Origin: JBHGBB01 sp041946755
GTDB lineage: Bacteria; UBP4; UBA4092; JAOAEQ01
Length of the DNA: 5,893 nt
Assembly: GCA_041946755.1 (NCBI GenBank)
Contig: JBHGBB010000219.1
Span: forward strand, 1 to 5,893
Reading direction: 5' to 3'
Part shown: positions 5,332 through 5,893 of the stretch, in pieces
Position numbering within the stretch: the stretch's first letter is position 1
How the letters are laid out: each line of letters begins with the position of its first letter
Notes under the pieces: model-generated
Seen by the model: the letters and a program-made list of their open reading frames with translations, nothing else
Told to the model about the DNA's origin: nothing
The model's database searches: none
Position numbers and translations under genes: made by a program

Positions 5332-5893
5332 TTAATTCGCGGTTAGAAATGCATGGAGTTTAGCGGCAAGTTTTTTTCCGATACCGGGAACTTGCTGAAG
5401 GTCTGCAATTGTAGCTTTTTTCAATTCTGCTACCGACCCGAAATGATGGAGTAATGCCAGTTTCTTCTCTTCCCCGATACCCGCCATCTCATCGAGGAGA
5501 GATTTGGAGATCCGCTTTTTCCGTAGCTGCCGATGGTAGGTGATGGCAAACCGATGCGCTTCATCGCGAATCCGCTGCAGCAGATGTAATGCTTTACTAT
5601 CTCGCGATAAGATTATCGGTTCATTCCGAGTTGGAATATAGATCTCTTCCAACCGTTTCGCTAAGCCGAGTATCGGGATTTCACTTAATACAGGCTTAAG
5701 TCCTAAGTCTTTAGTCTTAAGTCTTTGAACTTCAGACTTCGGACTTCGGACTTCGGACTGATATTTTGTATATACCCGATTAATCGCATCCAGCGTCGCA
5801 TGTAAATGGCCTAATCCACCGTCAATCAGAATCAAATCAGGTGTTGCTATCGTTTTTAAGTTTTTCGGTTTTTCGGTTTTTCGGTTCTGCTCT
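5332..5893 (-). CDS. uvrC: Excinuclease ABC subunit C, C-terminal part (gene runs off the right edge)
   Basis: UvrC makes the dual incisions beside DNA lesions in nucleotide excision repair with UvrA and UvrB. Only the 3' end is in the window; the frame stays open to the right edge with no start, so the N-terminal GIY-YIG and UvrB-binding regions lie outside. Visible blocks in order: PDLILIDGG (5815-5841) of the RNase H-like nuclease domain, whose Asp is an active-site residue in the family; ILGLAKRLEEIYIP; EPIILSRDS; and HLLQRIRDEAHRFAITYHRQL, whose His (5554-5556) is also catalytic in the family. Tandem HhH motifs follow (AGIGEEKK and VPGIGKKL), ending at TAA 5332-5334. Two low-complexity insertions absent from ordinary UvrC interrupt the nuclease domain: a 21-residue stretch starting SEVRSPKSEV (5697-5759) and NRKTEKPKN just before PDLILIDGG. 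Both keep the frame and all nearby motifs are intact, so the protein is probably functional, but a decaying copy cannot be excluded. Confidence 0.95.
   Translation of the reverse strand, partial: EQNRKTEKPKNLKTIATPDLILIDGGLGHLHATLDAINRVYTKYQSEVRSPKSEVQRLKTKDLGLKPVLSEIPILGLAKRLEEIYIPTRNEPIILSRDSKALHLLQRIRDEAHRFAITYHRQLRKKRISKSLLDEMAGIGEEKKLALLHHFGSVAELKKATIADLQQVPGIGKKLAAKLHAFLTAN
5697..5759 (-). repeat. 7-bp tandem array (nine units) in frame inside uvrC
   Basis: On the coding (minus) strand, nine consecutive 7-bp units span 63 bp. The first three are exact AGTCCGA copies, the fourth is AGTCTGA, and the rest drift to AGACTTA-like forms. The array adds exactly 21 codons, so the frame is kept. 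Read as codons, the pure unit gives the heptapeptide repeat SEVRSPK in any of the three frames. Removing the stretch would join …VYTKYQ to VLSEIPILGLAKR, which is ordinary UvrC spacing between the helix after LIDGG and the next strand. This indicates an insertion into a surface loop. Confidence 0.85.
5855..5886 (-). repeat. 8-bp tandem array (four units) in frame inside uvrC
   Basis: On the coding strand three exact AACCGAAA units and one diverged unit (AACTTAAA) lie in tandem, just before the codons for TPDLILIDGG. The pure unit codes for the octapeptide repeat NRKTEKPK in all three frames without stops. The array sits in the loop that in ordinary UvrC leads from the Arg-rich helix to the strand with the catalytic Asp. 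The sequence on its outer side (5887-5893) is not repeat, so the array appears complete within the window. Confidence 0.75.

Noticed and set aside
5332..5835. A separate 167-residue protein starting at the TTG at 5833-5835
   Set aside because: The TTG is the Leu of the UvrC block PDLILIDGG, and the frame stays open upstream to the window edge, so this is the interior of uvrC rather than a start.
5697..5886. The uvrC arrays as a CRISPR array or insertion sequence
   Set aside because: The units are 7-8 bp in direct tandem without spacers, and there are no terminal inverted repeats or transposase.

Overview
This window looks like bacterial chromosome, probably from an uncultivated or poorly studied lineage. 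No typing marker (rRNA, ribosomal protein) is present, so taxonomy rests on weak clues: a DUF763 gene (a family found in archaea, thermophiles and scattered uncultured bacteria), type II secretion/type IV pilus genes (hence a bacterium), moderately AT-rich coding sequence with AT-richer spacers, no clear Shine-Dalgarno sequence before any of the four complete genes, and several short tandem repeats with 7- or 8-bp units.

Layout: 1-400 is an AT-rich leader with, at most, the last 47 codons of an upstream gene (2-145) and a plausible promoter at about 314-343. Then come three co-directional secretion/pilus genes: a GspE/PilB-type assembly ATPase (401-2149), a GspF/PilC-type inner-membrane platform protein (2251-3495), and a GspH/FimT-type minor pseudopilin (3564-4103). 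A full-length DUF763 protein with a C-terminal helix-hairpin-helix (4183-5262) follows on the same strand. Convergent to it, the 3' part of uvrC (5332-5893, minus strand) runs off the right edge.

The ATPase powers, and the platform protein anchors, assembly of a pseudopilus from prepilin-like subunits such as the third gene. The ATPase carries an N-terminal MshEN-type tandem motif, so cyclic di-GMP control is possible, although the first copy is degenerate. The secretin, major pseudopilin, prepilin peptidase and remaining minor pseudopilins are not in the window. DUF763 has no known link to secretion. Its HhH motif suggests nucleic-acid binding, and its closest functional neighbour by domain content is the convergent UvrC.

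The most unusual structure is in uvrC. Two different tandem arrays lie in frame inside its nuclease domain: nine 7-bp units (63 bp) and four 8-bp units. Because 7 and 8 are not multiples of 3, their pure forms encode 7- and 8-residue peptide repeats that are the same in all three frames of the coding strand and contain no stops. Related short-period repeats lie in the spacers after the pseudopilin and DUF763 genes, which suggests a genome-wide repeat-generating process that also enters genes.
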